A stretch of DNA of 64,000 nucleotides, taken from contig JBKEET010000004.1 in the NCBI GenBank assembly GCA_047777475.1, forward strand, positions 1 to 64,000, given 5' to 3'. The notes beneath the pieces are model-generated. The model did not search any database. It was not told the origin of the DNA and worked only from the letters and a program-made list of their open reading frames with translations. Below, one piece after another: positions 1 to 8,930 of this stretch (positions are counted from its first letter, which is position 1; every line of letters starts with the position of its first letter). The position numbers and the translations under genes were made by a program. This stretch comes from Sutterella sp047777475. GTDB lineage: Bacteria; Pseudomonadota; Gammaproteobacteria; Burkholderiales; Burkholderiaceae_F.

Positions 1-63
1 TGCGGGCAGGGCGGAAAATCAAAACTGATATAGTGCTGACAACACGATTCATTCGGAACCGTT

Positions 64-573
64 ATGAGCAATCGAGCAATCATTGTGCTGGCCTGTCTGA
101 GCATCAGCGGCGCTGCCGCTGCGCAGGGGCAGGCGCATCTCATGGCCGCGCCCGGACAGCCGGCGCTTTCCTCGCCTTTCGGCGCGGAAGCGTTCGCCAC
201 GGACTCCGCCGACGGATGCAGTGAAGAGGGCTCCGGGCCCTGCGTGCGCAGCTGGCTCGACATGTCCGCCAAGGAGCGGGCGCAGCTTTGGCCCTATCTT
301 GACGACGTTTCGCGCGCCATGCACTGGCGCAGCATGACGCCGGCGGAGCGCCGCTCCATGCGCGCCGAGATGTCCGAAGGCGAAAGGGACCGGCTCCGCC
401 GCCGCTACAGCGTGCCGGCGAAATCCGTCAAGAAGGTTGACGGTCCGCTCTGCACGGACGAGGTTCGCTCGGAACTGCGCCGTCAGGTGACCGAGTTCCA
501 CGTCGAGCTGACCGGCCGCCATGACCATGGCATGCCCCGGCACGCCGGCGGGCCCGCGCCTGCGGGACGCTGA
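64..573 (+). CDS. Small secreted protein of unknown function
   Basis: The 169-residue product begins with a typical cleavable signal peptide (hydrophobic stretch from about residue 5, Ala-X-Ala-like end near residues 17-20), so it is probably periplasmic. The mature part is charged and carries two linked short blocks, MSAKERAQLW and MTPAERRSM-RAEMSEGERDRLRRRY, of the kind seen in small Arg/Glu-rich periplasmic proteins such as the DUF3106 group; that family link is a guess. It has four cysteines (pair near 50-57, one near 130). It stands alone, about 180 bases before tsaB, and is followed by a tRNA fragment and a terminator. Function unknown. Confidence 0.55.
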   Translation: MSNRAIIVLACLSISGAAAAQGQAHLMAAPGQPALSSPFGAEAFATDSADGCSEEGSGPCVRSWLDMSAKERAQLWPYLDDVSRAMHWRSMTPAERRSMRAEMSEGERDRLRRRYSVPAKSVKKVDGPLCTDEVRSELRRQVTEFHVELTGRHDHGMPRHAGGPAPAGR

Positions 574-596
574 GCGCTCCCGAGCAAACGCATTCG

Positions 597-629
597 GTAT
601 CGAGGGTTTGAATCCCTCTCCTTCCGCCA
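597..629 (+). pseudogene. 3' fragment of a serine tRNA gene
   Basis: Bases 602-618 form a perfect T-arm (GAGGG, loop TTTGAAT, CCCTC), followed by a seven-base acceptor strand TCCTTCC, discriminator G and encoded CCA at 627-629. The text matches the 3' end of bacterial tRNA-Ser genes. The expected 5' acceptor strand GGAAGGA and the anticodon arm are missing upstream; the protein gene ending at 573 takes their place. Such 3' tRNA stubs are typical of the distal attachment site left by tRNA-targeting integrases, but no integrase lies in the window. Confidence 0.7.
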
Positions 630-645
630 ATATCTTAAAAGACTG

Positions 646-671
646 AAAAGCCGCCGTTTTCGGCGGCTTTT
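646..671 (+). terminator. Rho-independent terminator
   Basis: Inverted repeat AAAAGCCGCC / GGCGGCTTTT with a short TTTTC-type loop directly after the tRNA fragment. It is nearly symmetrical and could work in both directions. Confidence 0.8.
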
Positions 672-754
672 CTGCGTCTTCGGGCCGCCTGCGGCGGCCC
701 GTTATAATGACTCATCTCTGATTGTTGTTTATTTCCGACCCTACCGAGACACAC

Positions 755-1480
755 ATGAGTTCTTCCGCCATTCTCGCCGTCGACACGGCCTATCAGTGCT
801 GCTCCGCCGCCGTGCTTGCGGCCGACGGCAGGTCCGCCTGGCGCGCCGAGCACATCGGCAGCAAGCACGCCGAGCGCATCCTCTCGATGATTGAAGAGAC
901 GCTCGCCGAGGCGGGGCTCGCCAAGGAAGACATCAGGCTCGTCGCGTTCGGCGCTGGCCCCGGAAGCTTCACGGGGCTGCGCGTGGCCTGCGGCACGGCC
1001 CAGGGCATTGCCTGGGCGCTCGGCACGAAGGTCGCTCCCGTCGGCAACCTCGAAGCCGATGCGGCCGCGGCCGCCGCGGCGGCGTCGCTGCCCGCCGGCG
1101 CGCGCATTGCCGTCCTCAACGACGCGCGCATGCAGGAGGCCTACGGCGCCCTTTACGAGGCGCCCGCTCCCGGAGAGCGTCCCAAAGAACTTGCCGCGCC
1201 CGAGATCGTGCGCCCGGCCGAAGCGCTTTCGTGGCTTGAAAAGGGCGGGGCGCAGTATGTCTGCGGCTCGGCGATCGCGGCTTACGCCGGCGTTCTCCGC
1301 GTGCCCGAAGGCACCGCCGAGCTCCCCGTTCCCGACAGCATGATCCTGACGCTTGCCCGTCTCGGGCTTCTCTACGAAAAGGAAGGCCTTGCGGTGATGC
1401 CTTCGCTTGCCGCGCCGCTTTACGTGCGCGACCGCGTCGCGCTCACCATGGCGGAGCGGGCCCGCGGAGAGCGGCTTTGA
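755..1480 (+). CDS. tsaB: tRNA threonylcarbamoyladenosine biosynthesis protein TsaB
   Basis: The 241-residue protein starts MSSSAILAVDTA, the classic TsaB N-terminal strand of the ASKHA fold, with the family block GAGPGSFTGLRVA near residues 69-81. TsaB is the scaffold that pairs with TsaD (and TsaE) to transfer the threonylcarbamoyl group to A37 of ANN-decoding tRNAs in the cytoplasm. The ATG at 755 is preferred over an upstream in-frame TTG-type start because the conserved strand begins there. It overlaps the next gene, rimI, by four bases, a common tsaB-rimI pairing in proteobacteria. Confidence 0.93.
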   Translation: MSSSAILAVDTAYQCCSAAVLAADGRSAWRAEHIGSKHAERILSMIEETLAEAGLAKEDIRLVAFGAGPGSFTGLRVACGTAQGIAWALGTKVAPVGNLEADAAAAAAAASLPAGARIAVLNDARMQEAYGALYEAPAPGERPKELAAPEIVRPAEALSWLEKGGAQYVCGSAIAAYAGVLRVPEGTAELPVPDSMILTLARLGLLYEKEGLAVMPSLAAPLYVRDRVALTMAERARGERL

Positions 1481-1947
1481 GCGGGGAGGCGTTCCGTTTC
1501 CGGCCTGCGCGCGAGAGCGACTGCGCGGAACTCGCGCGCCTTGAGGCGCAGGTCGAATATTCTCCTTGGAAAGAGGGCGATTTCGAGGATGCCCTGCGTG
1601 CCCGCTGGCGCTGCGAGCTGCTCGAGACCGAATCCGGGCAGATTGCCGCCTGGGCCGTGATCCTGCCGGGCGTCGGCGAGGCCGAGCTCCTCGACATCGG
1701 CGTCGCGCTGCCGCTGCAGGGCAGGGGCCTCGGGCGCGCCATGCTGAACCGCGCCTTTGAGATCGTGCGCGCCGAAGGCTTCCCGCAGTTTCTTCTCGAA
1801 GTGCGGGAATCAAACGTCAGGGCGCTGCGCCTCTACGAGACGAGCGGCTTCAAGAGGGTGGGGCTTCGCAAGAACTATTACGCCGCGGCCGGCGGCCGGG
1901 AAAACGCCGTGCTGATGACCGCGGAAGTGGAAGGGAAGACATGCTGA
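1477..1947 (+). CDS. rimI: Ribosomal protein S18 alanine N-acetyltransferase RimI
   Basis: A 156-residue single-domain GNAT protein. The acetyl-CoA binding loop is visible as LQGRGLGRAML (about residues 80-90) and the C-terminal family block as EVRESNVRALRLYETSGFKRVGLRKNYY, a strong RimI signature. RimI acetylates the N-terminal alanine of ribosomal protein S18. Translation starts at a TTG inside the tsaB stop (TTGA overlap), which suggests coupling to tsaB. It overlaps the downstream uracil-DNA glycosylase gene by seven bases. Confidence 0.92.
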   Translation: MSGEAFRFRPARESDCAELARLEAQVEYSPWKEGDFEDALRARWRCELLETESGQIAAWAVILPGVGEAELLDIGVALPLQGRGLGRAMLNRAFEIVRAEGFPQFLLEVRESNVRALRLYETSGFKRVGLRKNYYAAAGGRENAVLMTAEVEGKTC

Positions 1948-2864
1948 GCGCAGAAGACAGCCGCATTTGGAACGCCATGGACATCGGTCCGCAGTGGATC
2001 CTGCGCGAGACCGAGGACGTTTCGCTGCCGCAGAATGCCATAGCGCGGGCGCTCGCTTCTTCCCAGGGCGGCACTGCGCCGGCGGCTCCTGCGCGCAGGG
2101 CTCCCGCCCCGGCGCCCGCCCGGCCCGCCGCGCCGCCCCCTGCGGCGCTTCGCCGCGCCGTTTCCGCGCCGTCCCGTCCGGCACAGCCTTCGGGGCCAGC
2201 CGCTCCCGCCGTCCAGGGCGATCTCACCGCCGAGCAGGCCGCCGCTGCGGCCGCGGCCGACTGGGATCAGCTCAACGAGCTGGCGGAGCACTGCCGCTGC
2301 TGCGCCATGGGCGCAACGCGCCAGCACATGGTTTTCGCCGAAGGCCGCCCCGGCCCGAAGCTCGCCCTCGTGGGCGAGGCGCCGGGCAGCGAGGAAGACC
2401 TCCAGGGCATTCCCTTCGTCGGCAAGTCGGGCCGGCTGCTCACGCAGATGCTGCTCGCGCTCAACATCGTGCGCAAGAAGGACATCGTCATCCTCAACGT
2501 CCTCAAGTGCCGCCCGCCCGCCAACCGTAATCCGCAGCCGCAGGAAATGCTCTGCTGCTCGCACTATCTGCGCCGCCAGCTCGAGCTCATCGCGCCGAGC
2601 GTCATCTTCATCATGGGACGCTTCGCCGCGCAGGAACTGCTCGGGCTCACGGACGGCTTCTCGATCGGCTCCCTCAGAGGACGCGTCCACACCGTGGAAT
2701 ACGCGCCGGGAAAAACCGCCCGGGCCGTCGTTTCCTATCACCCTTCCTATCTCCTGCGCTCGCCTGATCAGAAAGCCAAGGCCTGGGACGACCTGCTGCT
2801 GCTCAAGCATGTTATGCATCAGGCGGGCATCGATATGCCGGCTCAGGCCAAAAGATGGAATTAA
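1941..2864 (+). CDS. Family 4 uracil-DNA glycosylase (Fe-S type)
   Basis: A 307-residue protein with an Ala/Pro-rich low-complexity linker at about residues 35-90 and a C-terminal UDG domain. The catalytic motif region reads GEAPGSEEDLQGIPFVGKSGRLL, and NVLKCRPPANRNPQ and SYHPSYLLRS match family 4 (UDGa) motifs. Cysteines in EHCRCC, LKCRPP and LCCSHY fit the [4Fe-4S] ligands. It removes uracil from DNA in base excision repair. The annotation 'DNA polymerase-related' is often given to such proteins. Part of the tsaB-rimI-udg overlapping operon; its 3' end overlaps the next gene. Confidence 0.9.
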   Translation: MLSAEDSRIWNAMDIGPQWILRETEDVSLPQNAIARALASSQGGTAPAAPARRAPAPAPARPAAPPPAALRRAVSAPSRPAQPSGPAAPAVQGDLTAEQAAAAAAADWDQLNELAEHCRCCAMGATRQHMVFAEGRPGPKLALVGEAPGSEEDLQGIPFVGKSGRLLTQMLLALNIVRKKDIVILNVLKCRPPANRNPQPQEMLCCSHYLRRQLELIAPSVIFIMGRFAAQELLGLTDGFSIGSLRGRVHTVEYAPGKTARAVVSYHPSYLLRSPDQKAKAWDDLLLLKHVMHQAGIDMPAQAKRWN

Positions 2865-3193
2865 AGCAGAAAGCTCAAGCAAAAAAAGCGCGCCCGCTCT
2901 ACGACGCGGCGCTTCGCGACGCACACCGCGAGGCCAAGGCAACGCTCTGGTGCGCCGTCCTCACCATGGTCTTCTTCTGGACCGTCCTCTTTTTGTTCCG
3001 CGATTCCCCGGAAACGGTTTTCTCGTTCCCGCTGTGGTTCGCGGCGTCCTGCATCGGCGGCTACATTTTTTCCGTTGTCGCCGTCTGGGTGCTGGTGACG
3101 CGTTTTTTCAGCGACACGCCCCTTGACGAAGCCGCCGAGGAATGCCGCCGCGATTTCGAAAAAGACGCCGGCAGGGCGGGGGAGGCGAAATGA
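2855..3193 (+). CDS. yhdT: YhdT-like small membrane protein (DUF997)
   Basis: A 112-residue protein with two predicted transmembrane helices (about residues 30-47 and 58-82) between charged cytoplasmic ends. YhdT-family proteins are typically encoded directly upstream of the pantothenate symporter PanF, as here, where its TGA overlaps the panF ATG. They may act as an accessory subunit of the symporter; this is inferred from gene order only. The first ten bases overlap the 3' end of the glycosylase gene. Confidence 0.8.
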   Translation: MELKQKAQAKKARPLYDAALRDAHREAKATLWCAVLTMVFFWTVLFLFRDSPETVFSFPLWFAASCIGGYIFSVVAVWVLVTRFFSDTPLDEAAEECRRDFEKDAGRAGEAK

Positions 3194-4695
3194 AGAGCCT
3201 GCTGATTCTCGCGCCCATCGCGGTCTTCCTTATTGTTCTCGCCGTTGTTTCCGTCCTCGCCGAAAAGGGACGGCGCCGCATCGGCTTTGCCGGCGAGTAC
3301 TTCCTCGGCGACCGCAGCCTCAAGGGCTTCGTGCTCGCGATGACGCTCGTCGCCACCTACGGCTCGGTGAGCTCGTTTGTCTCGGGCCCCGGCATCGCCT
3401 GGCAGCTCGGACTCGGCTGGGTCGTCTTCGCCGCGCCGCAGATCATCGCCGGCTTCCTCCTTCTCGGCGTTGCCGGCAAGAAAATGTCGGTGGTCTCGCG
3501 CGCCGCGGGGGCGATCACGGTGATCGGCCTCATCCGCGCCCGCTACGGCGACTCGCGCGTCTCGCACTTCCTGGCGGACCTGCTCGCGGTCCTGATGCTC
3601 GTCTTCTTCACAACGATGATGGTGGGGCAGTTCATCGGCGGCGCGCAGATATTCTCCCAGGCCGCCGGCATCGGCTACACCGAGGGCCTGCTCCTTTTCG
3701 GCGCCGTGACGGTGTTCTACACCGCCTTCGGCGGCTTCCGCGCGGTCGCCTGGACCGACACGGTCTGCGCCGTGCTCATGCTCGTCGGCATGTTTGAGCT
3801 CGGCGACGTGATCCTTTCGCAGGGCGGCGGCCTCGAGGCGGTGATGCAGACCGTCGCGCACGCCGCGCCGAAGGGCCCGGGCAGCGAAGGCATCATGCTC
3901 TCGCCCACGGCGGGCGGCGCGCTCGCGCTGCCGCTGCTCTTCTCGGCCTGGCTCCTCGTCGGGTTCGGAACGCTCGGCCTGCCGCAGTCGGCGGTCCGCT
4001 GCATGAGCTACGAGAGCACGTCCGACATGCGGCTTGCGATGATCGTTTCGACGGTCGTCTGCGGCGCCCTCATGATCGGCATGACGCTGATCGGCGTGCT
4101 TGCGCGCGGCATCCTCGACGTCCCGCTTTCCGAAGTGGGCGGCACGACCGATGCGGTCATCCCTTACCTCATCGCCTCCCGCATGGATCCCGTCACCGCC
4201 GGCATCACGCTGATCGGCCCCCTGGCCGCGACGATGTCGACCGTGAGCTCGCTCCTGCTCGCGGCTTCTTCCTCGATTGTCCAGGACCTGATCCTGCACC
4301 GCTTCCCCGAGGCGGCCAAGGACGAGGGCAGGCTGCGCCGCCGCACGCGCTTTGCCACGGCGCTGCTCGGCGTGATCGCGCTGGTGCTGGCCGTCAAGCC
4401 GATGGACGTGGTCGCCTGGATCAATCTCTTTGCCTTCGGCGGACTTGAGCTTTCGTTCCTGCTGCCGCTCATCGGCGGCCTTTTCTGGAAGAAGGCCAAC
4501 GCGCAGGGAGCTCTGGCTTCGGTTGTCCTCGGCATCGGCGTGTTCCTTACCGTCAGCATCGCCAAGATCCCCGTCGGCGGCTTCCATGCGATCGTGCCGG
4601 GATTTGCGGCGGCCGCGGCGGCTTTCATTGCCGTTTCGCTGGCGTCGCGGCCTTCGCCCGAGCGCTCGCTCGACCTGTTTTTCCCGCGAAGCTGA
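3190..4695 (+). CDS. panF: Sodium/pantothenate symporter PanF
   Basis: A 501-residue solute:sodium symporter (SSSF family) with about 13 hydrophobic segments. Family-typical blocks include FLGDRSLKGFVLAMTLVATYGSVSSFVSGPG near the N-terminus and GPLAATMSTVSSLLLAASSSIVQDL, the sodium-site helix. PanF imports pantothenate, the coenzyme A precursor, with Na+. The ATG at 3190 overlaps the yhdT stop (ATGA). The yhdT-panF pairing is the same as in enterobacteria and strongly supports the assignment over other SSSF members. Confidence 0.9.
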   Translation: MKSLLILAPIAVFLIVLAVVSVLAEKGRRRIGFAGEYFLGDRSLKGFVLAMTLVATYGSVSSFVSGPGIAWQLGLGWVVFAAPQIIAGFLLLGVAGKKMSVVSRAAGAITVIGLIRARYGDSRVSHFLADLLAVLMLVFFTTMMVGQFIGGAQIFSQAAGIGYTEGLLLFGAVTVFYTAFGGFRAVAWTDTVCAVLMLVGMFELGDVILSQGGGLEAVMQTVAHAAPKGPGSEGIMLSPTAGGALALPLLFSAWLLVGFGTLGLPQSAVRCMSYESTSDMRLAMIVSTVVCGALMIGMTLIGVLARGILDVPLSEVGGTTDAVIPYLIASRMDPVTAGITLIGPLAATMSTVSSLLLAASSSIVQDLILHRFPEAAKDEGRLRRRTRFATALLGVIALVLAVKPMDVVAWINLFAFGGLELSFLLPLIGGLFWKKANAQGALASVVLGIGVFLTVSIAKIPVGGFHAIVPGFAAAAAAFIAVSLASRPSPERSLDLFFPRS

Positions 4696-4758
4696 AGGCT
4701 CGGAAGTCATTGCATCCTAGGCCCTTCAGAGGGCAGGAGCGTTGTAACCAATGGTTGC

Positions 4759-4793
4759 AAATGATAATCATTTAATGCATAATGAGACTCATT
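4759..4793 (+). promoter_or_regulatory. Two adjacent Fur-like boxes upstream of the porin
   Basis: Two perfect inverted repeats lie side by side: AATGATAATCATT (4760-4772) and AATGAGACTCATT (4781-4793), followed by ATTATC. Both match the Fur hexamer pattern (GATAAT repeats). They sit 64-98 bases before the porin ATG, where Fur would cover the promoter. Iron-dependent control is inferred. Confidence 0.75.
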
Positions 4794-4856
4794 ATCAATT
4801 AGCGCACAGAATCGCCCGCCGAGGAACGGTTGGCGGTTCAGTGTTCGGAGTCCAGC

Positions 4857-6023
4857 ATGCATTTCAAACGCTCTCTCGCCTCGGCCGCCGCCGCGGCGCT
4901 CTTTGCCGCGGGTGCCGCCCAGGCGGCGCAGGTGTCGCTCTACGGCAGCATTTCAACGGGCCTCGTGCTCACGCACAGCGATTCGCTTTCAACCGAAGGG
5001 GACCCTGACGCTTCGGTCCGCCGATCGACATCGCTCGGCATGGAAAGCGCCTGGTACGGCGATTCGATCTGGGGCATCACCGGCGAAGAGGATCTCGGCG
5101 GGGGCTGGAGCGTGGGCTTCACCCTGGAAAACGAGTACGGCTCCGATACGGGCGAGCTCGCAACGGAAAACACGCTTTTTGACAGCCAGTCCTACCTTCG
5201 CATCGGCAACGGCACCGTCAATATCGCCGCCGGCAACCTCGGCGGCCTCGCATCCGCCGGCGGCGACTTCGACCTGGTCGGCGGCTTCGACCCGCTCGAG
5301 GCGGCATTCGGCGTCGGCGGCATGGGTGCGTTTGCAACGCGTGACTACATGAGCGCGAACAGCGCCGTGGTCGAGGTGACGCCCGCCGAAGGGCTCAAGC
5401 TTTCGGCCATGGGCTCTTTCGGCGAATCGGACAGCGAGGCGCACTGGTCGAAGCGCACGCACTATTACGGCATCGGCGCCCTTTATGAGGCGGGCGGCTT
5501 CGCCGCCGCCCTCGTCGGCGAAATGCTCGACTATGACAACTCGGCTCGCAGCAGCGCTTCGGGCGATCTCGACAACGCGTATTTCGTCACCCTCGGGCTT
5601 TCCTATGATTTCGGCTTTGTGAAGCCGATGTTCATGTACCAGCACGCCGAGCACGCGCGCACGTTCCAGGGCGAGCACCTCACGGACGACAGCGGCAGCT
5701 TCAGCGCCGGCGATTTCAAGGCCGACAGCTTCCTGCTCGGCGCGACGGCACCCCTTGCGGGCGGCACGGTGATGGCGAGCGCGCAGTACCTCAAGGCCAA
5801 GAACCAGGAAAGCGGCGCGAAGGGCGAGGCCTATATTCTCGGCGCGGCTTACACCTATGAGCTCAGCAAGCGCACGACGCTGTACACGGGTGCGACCTAC
5901 GCTGCAGGCCGCAAGGGCCTCGATGCCGACCTGGACGCGAACGACGCCGAGTACGGCGATTTCGGCGACAGGGCCGCGCTCAACGGCTGGCAGTTCGGCT
6001 TCGGCATCAACCACACGTTCTGA
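4857..6023 (+). CDS. Gram-negative trimeric porin (betaproteobacterial type)
   Basis: A 388-residue outer-membrane porin. A signal peptide (MHFKRSLASAAAAALFAAGA-AQAA) is followed by QVSLYGSISTGL, the canonical first strand of Neisseria/Burkholderia-type porins, then alternating beta-strand text, and the protein ends in a terminal Phe (GFGINHTF), the BAM recognition signal. The start at 4857 places the signal peptide correctly; an upstream in-frame start would add unlikely residues. The upstream Fur boxes suggest iron control, which is uncommon for a general porin. It is monocistronic with a strong terminator. Confidence 0.92.
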   Translation: MHFKRSLASAAAAALFAAGAAQAAQVSLYGSISTGLVLTHSDSLSTEGDPDASVRRSTSLGMESAWYGDSIWGITGEEDLGGGWSVGFTLENEYGSDTGELATENTLFDSQSYLRIGNGTVNIAAGNLGGLASAGGDFDLVGGFDPLEAAFGVGGMGAFATRDYMSANSAVVEVTPAEGLKLSAMGSFGESDSEAHWSKRTHYYGIGALYEAGGFAAALVGEMLDYDNSARSSASGDLDNAYFVTLGLSYDFGFVKPMFMYQHAEHARTFQGEHLTDDSGSFSAGDFKADSFLLGATAPLAGGTVMASAQYLKAKNQESGAKGEAYILGAAYTYELSKRTTLYTGATYAAGRKGLDADLDANDAEYGDFGDRAALNGWQFGFGINHTF

Positions 6024-6073
6024 GGTTTCACCGATCGGCGCGCCATGCGTGCGGCGCACCGACCGTGAAAGCC

Positions 6074-6108
6074 GCGGGCCTGCCGGGATTCCGGCAGGCC
6101 CGCTTTTT
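6074..6108 (+). terminator. Strong Rho-independent terminator after the porin
   Basis: A perfect 13-bp GC-rich stem (GCGGGCCTGCCGG / CCGGCAGGCCCGC, four-base loop) followed by TTTTT. Confidence 0.93.
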
Positions 6109-6355
6109 CCACTGAATGCCTTTCGTTTCCGATGGGGACGAGCCGCTGCGCTCTCCGGGGGACGGTTCAAGCTGCTTTCCGGGGATTCCTTGTTACGAAT
6201 GTTCAATCAGAGTTCCGGAAATGCCGGGACAGTGCGCTCTTTGCGGATGCGTCTGGCATCGGAGGGGGCGTTATGCGAAGATGGCTGACATACAGGTTCG
6301 GCCGCTTCATTATTCAGGAGGCTGGTCTTTCCGGAACCCGGAGGAGGGCAATCGC

Positions 6356-6718
6356 ATGTCAGGGGAAAAAATCCGCAGGCGCAACAGGAAGGATCCTGCA
6401 TTTGACATCAAGAGCAGAAAGCTCCTTAACGAAAATACTCAGCTTCACCTCATTCTGGACTGCTTGATGAATTCCCTTGATGAGCCTCTGACGGCAGAGG
6501 GAACTCGGGAAAAGATCTCTTCATGGACCAGTCAGCTGAGACAGCATCTGGAAGACGGGTACCCGCTCCCCGATCTGCGGGTGACGCCGGTGCCGGCCGG
6601 CGCATCGACTGACGTCGTCCTCAAGTTCCTGGCAAATGAATGTTCGCGGATCAGACGCGAGGCTGATGAAGCGAAGAATAAGGGACAGCGCGAAAAAACT
6701 GATGAGACCGGTAAATGA
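6356..6718 (+). CDS. Hypothetical protein, charged and soluble
   Basis: The 120-residue product starts at an ATG with a good ribosome binding site (GGAGGAGGG seven bases upstream). It is rich in Lys/Arg/Glu, has no signal peptide or membrane segment, and ends in a polar Lys/Glu tail. I do not recognise the family. Base composition is lower in GC than the flanking operons and the gene is isolated between the porin terminator and the disrupted autotransporter, which suggests accessory DNA. Confidence 0.5.
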   Translation: MSGEKIRRRNRKDPAFDIKSRKLLNENTQLHLILDCLMNSLDEPLTAEGTREKISSWTSQLRQHLEDGYPLPDLRVTPVPAGASTDVVLKFLANECSRIRREADEAKNKGQREKTDETGK

Positions 6719-7400
6719 CTGCAGTGTTTTTTCGGGCGGCAGGAAACGCCGTAAGGGTTGTAATCAGAATATCCGTTTTATATAGATGACATATGAAATG
6801 CATTGGGTGATTCGCAATGCCTGTTTATTCTGCTGTTACAACAAAAATGTTCTAAGCAGTATTATTTAATAAGTAAAAAATCTAGATCTTTTCAGGTTGC
6901 GGTGTTATAGTGGGCCTAAGCGAAAAGGCCCCCGTTAACCCCCTTTTCCCCCCAGCATCCTTTTCGCTTGTGAGAGAAAACTATGGAGAACATTTTCCCC
7001 GCTGCGAATTGCGAATTTTATAAAAATAAAAATACATATTCCAAAGAAATCAAACCCTTTGGGCGAAACGAGATTGTTGTTTTCGCTTTGGCGGAAGTGT
7101 TTGATTTTGATACGCATGAAGAACACTCGGCTTATACGATGCCGGACGGAGCCGCCGGTGGCGATACCCGCGGCGAGGTCCTTCTTTGGCGGATCTGAAC
7201 TGAGCAGGCGGCAATCCGCCGCGTCAGGCAGACGGCAGCATCGCGGCTGCTGAGCCGAACAGGCCGACTTGGCAAGACAGATCTGACGTTTTTTTCTGAC
7301 GAAAGCATCCGGTTTGCGGAAGCTTCAGGCAGCGCTGTCCCCGCATGCTGCCTCTACCGATACAAGCCCTCCTAATTCCCCCTCATTTCAGGAGTGCGTT
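6719..7400 (+). other. AT-rich intergenic region before autotransporter 1
   Basis: No convincing gene. It contains an 11-bp inverted repeat, AAGCGAAAAGG (6918-6928) and CCTTTTCGCTT (6959-6969), around a C-rich loop, which could be an mRNA leader hairpin. A 71-residue open frame at 6983-7198 has no recognisable features. The region ends with AGGAGTGCGTT, the ribosome binding site of the autotransporter. Confidence 0.45.
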
Positions 7401-8922
7401 ATGAAGTGCAAGTCCCCCGCACTGAACAGATCTTCGAGTAAGAATCAGTGTTTTACTTTAAAGAAAATCCATGTTTTAACCCTGAGCGCAGTTTTTGCGC
7501 TGGTTTTGGCAGGCGTTCCTTTCTGTGCCCCGCATGCGGCCGGCACGCCTCCCGAAACGATCACCGATAACAATGCCGGCGATTATGAGACAGACGGAAA
7601 TGCCAGCTTCACTCAGGTTAATCTGAGCGGTCAGGACTATGCCTCTTCGATTACGGCGGTTGGCAGCATCTCGGGTTCCGGACTGACCGGACAGCGCCTT
7701 ATCAACTTAAATCAAGCCAATCTGACGGTTTCTTCTTCGGGAGGGACGCTGCTCACTAGCTCCGGCTTCCAAAATCAGGCTGCAATTTACGTCAAAAACG
7801 CTTCTCTTGATGTCACTTCCGAGCTTGATAACGAGATGGATCTCGGAAACGGAAATCTGTTCGTCTATGAAGGAAATGTCAGCATTGACAGTGAGCAGGG
7901 AAGCAATATTTTCAAGCTGTACGGCATAGGGATGAATTCAGACAGGTCCACTGTGCCGTCTCTAAAAATCACTGCTGAACAGGATAATGAATTCACGACT
8001 GCAGATCCGGTTAACGACTACAGCATTTGGATTCGACGCGGTGATTTTCAGATCTCAGCGGGGGGCTCCAATATCTTCAACGGAGCCAATTTGCATTTTG
8101 TCGGTGCGCGCGGAGACAGCAGCATTATTAAAGCCGGAAGCGACAATATTTTTAAAGGAACGAACCTTGCGACCTTTTCGGGCAATCTCCTGCTCAAGGC
8201 CGGCGGCTCCAATATCCTCAACGTGGAACTGTACTGCGGCTTGTCATACAGAGATGACTATACAGGTTCGCTGACGCTGGAGGCAGGAGACTCCAATTTT
8301 GTGGATTCGATCGTGCTGGATCGTTGGACAGATTCTGCCGACACCATGGGCACGATTTCTCTCAGAGCCGGAAACCTCAACGATATCGGGGGCGGAGAAG
8401 ATCCGGCTATCGACCTTCCCGGCATGGTAGGGGCTACTTTTGACATTAAGGCGCCCACCAACCGTCTGCACGGCAGCGATTTTGCCGTGTTAGGGGCTGT
8501 CAACGGCACGGTTATGAAACTTTCGGCCGAAAAGAGCAATGAGATCACCGGAGGAAAGGCCGGGATCCTGTTCCTGGCGCCTAGTGATGCGGTTTGGGAT
8601 CCAGACCCTGATTCGGCAGAGGTGCTCGGACTGCTTTACTCTGAGTTCGGAATCTATAATTATGTGTATATGGCGGACGACAATACTGTCAGTCTGACGG
8701 CGGGGAAAAGCAATGTGATCAGTGCGAACGGCGCGGACAACAGTGTCGGCATTGGCATTGCGGCAAACGCTTCCGTTGTGATGAGTGCAGATGAGGAAAA
8801 TCGCATTTACGGTTCAGGGAGCGGCGCTTATATTCGATCCGTAGCGTCCTGGGAATATTTGTTGTACTCCCCGCATACGGATTCGTCTTCTCTGACGATG
8901 TCGACGCCGTCCGGCGTCAACT

Positions 8923-8930
8923 CCGTTGAG
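8923..8930 (+). repeat. Target-site duplication, left copy
   Basis: CCGTTGAG directly before the IS; an identical copy lies at 10273-10280. Confidence 0.85.

Noticed and set aside
3061..4710. 549-codon minus-strand frame opposite panF
   Set aside because: Same type of Arg/His/Glu-rich shadow; panF on the plus strand has clear membrane segments and motifs.
6983..7198. 71-residue open frame in the leader of autotransporter 1
   Set aside because: No recognisable feature and a poor ribosome binding site; not enough support for a gene.
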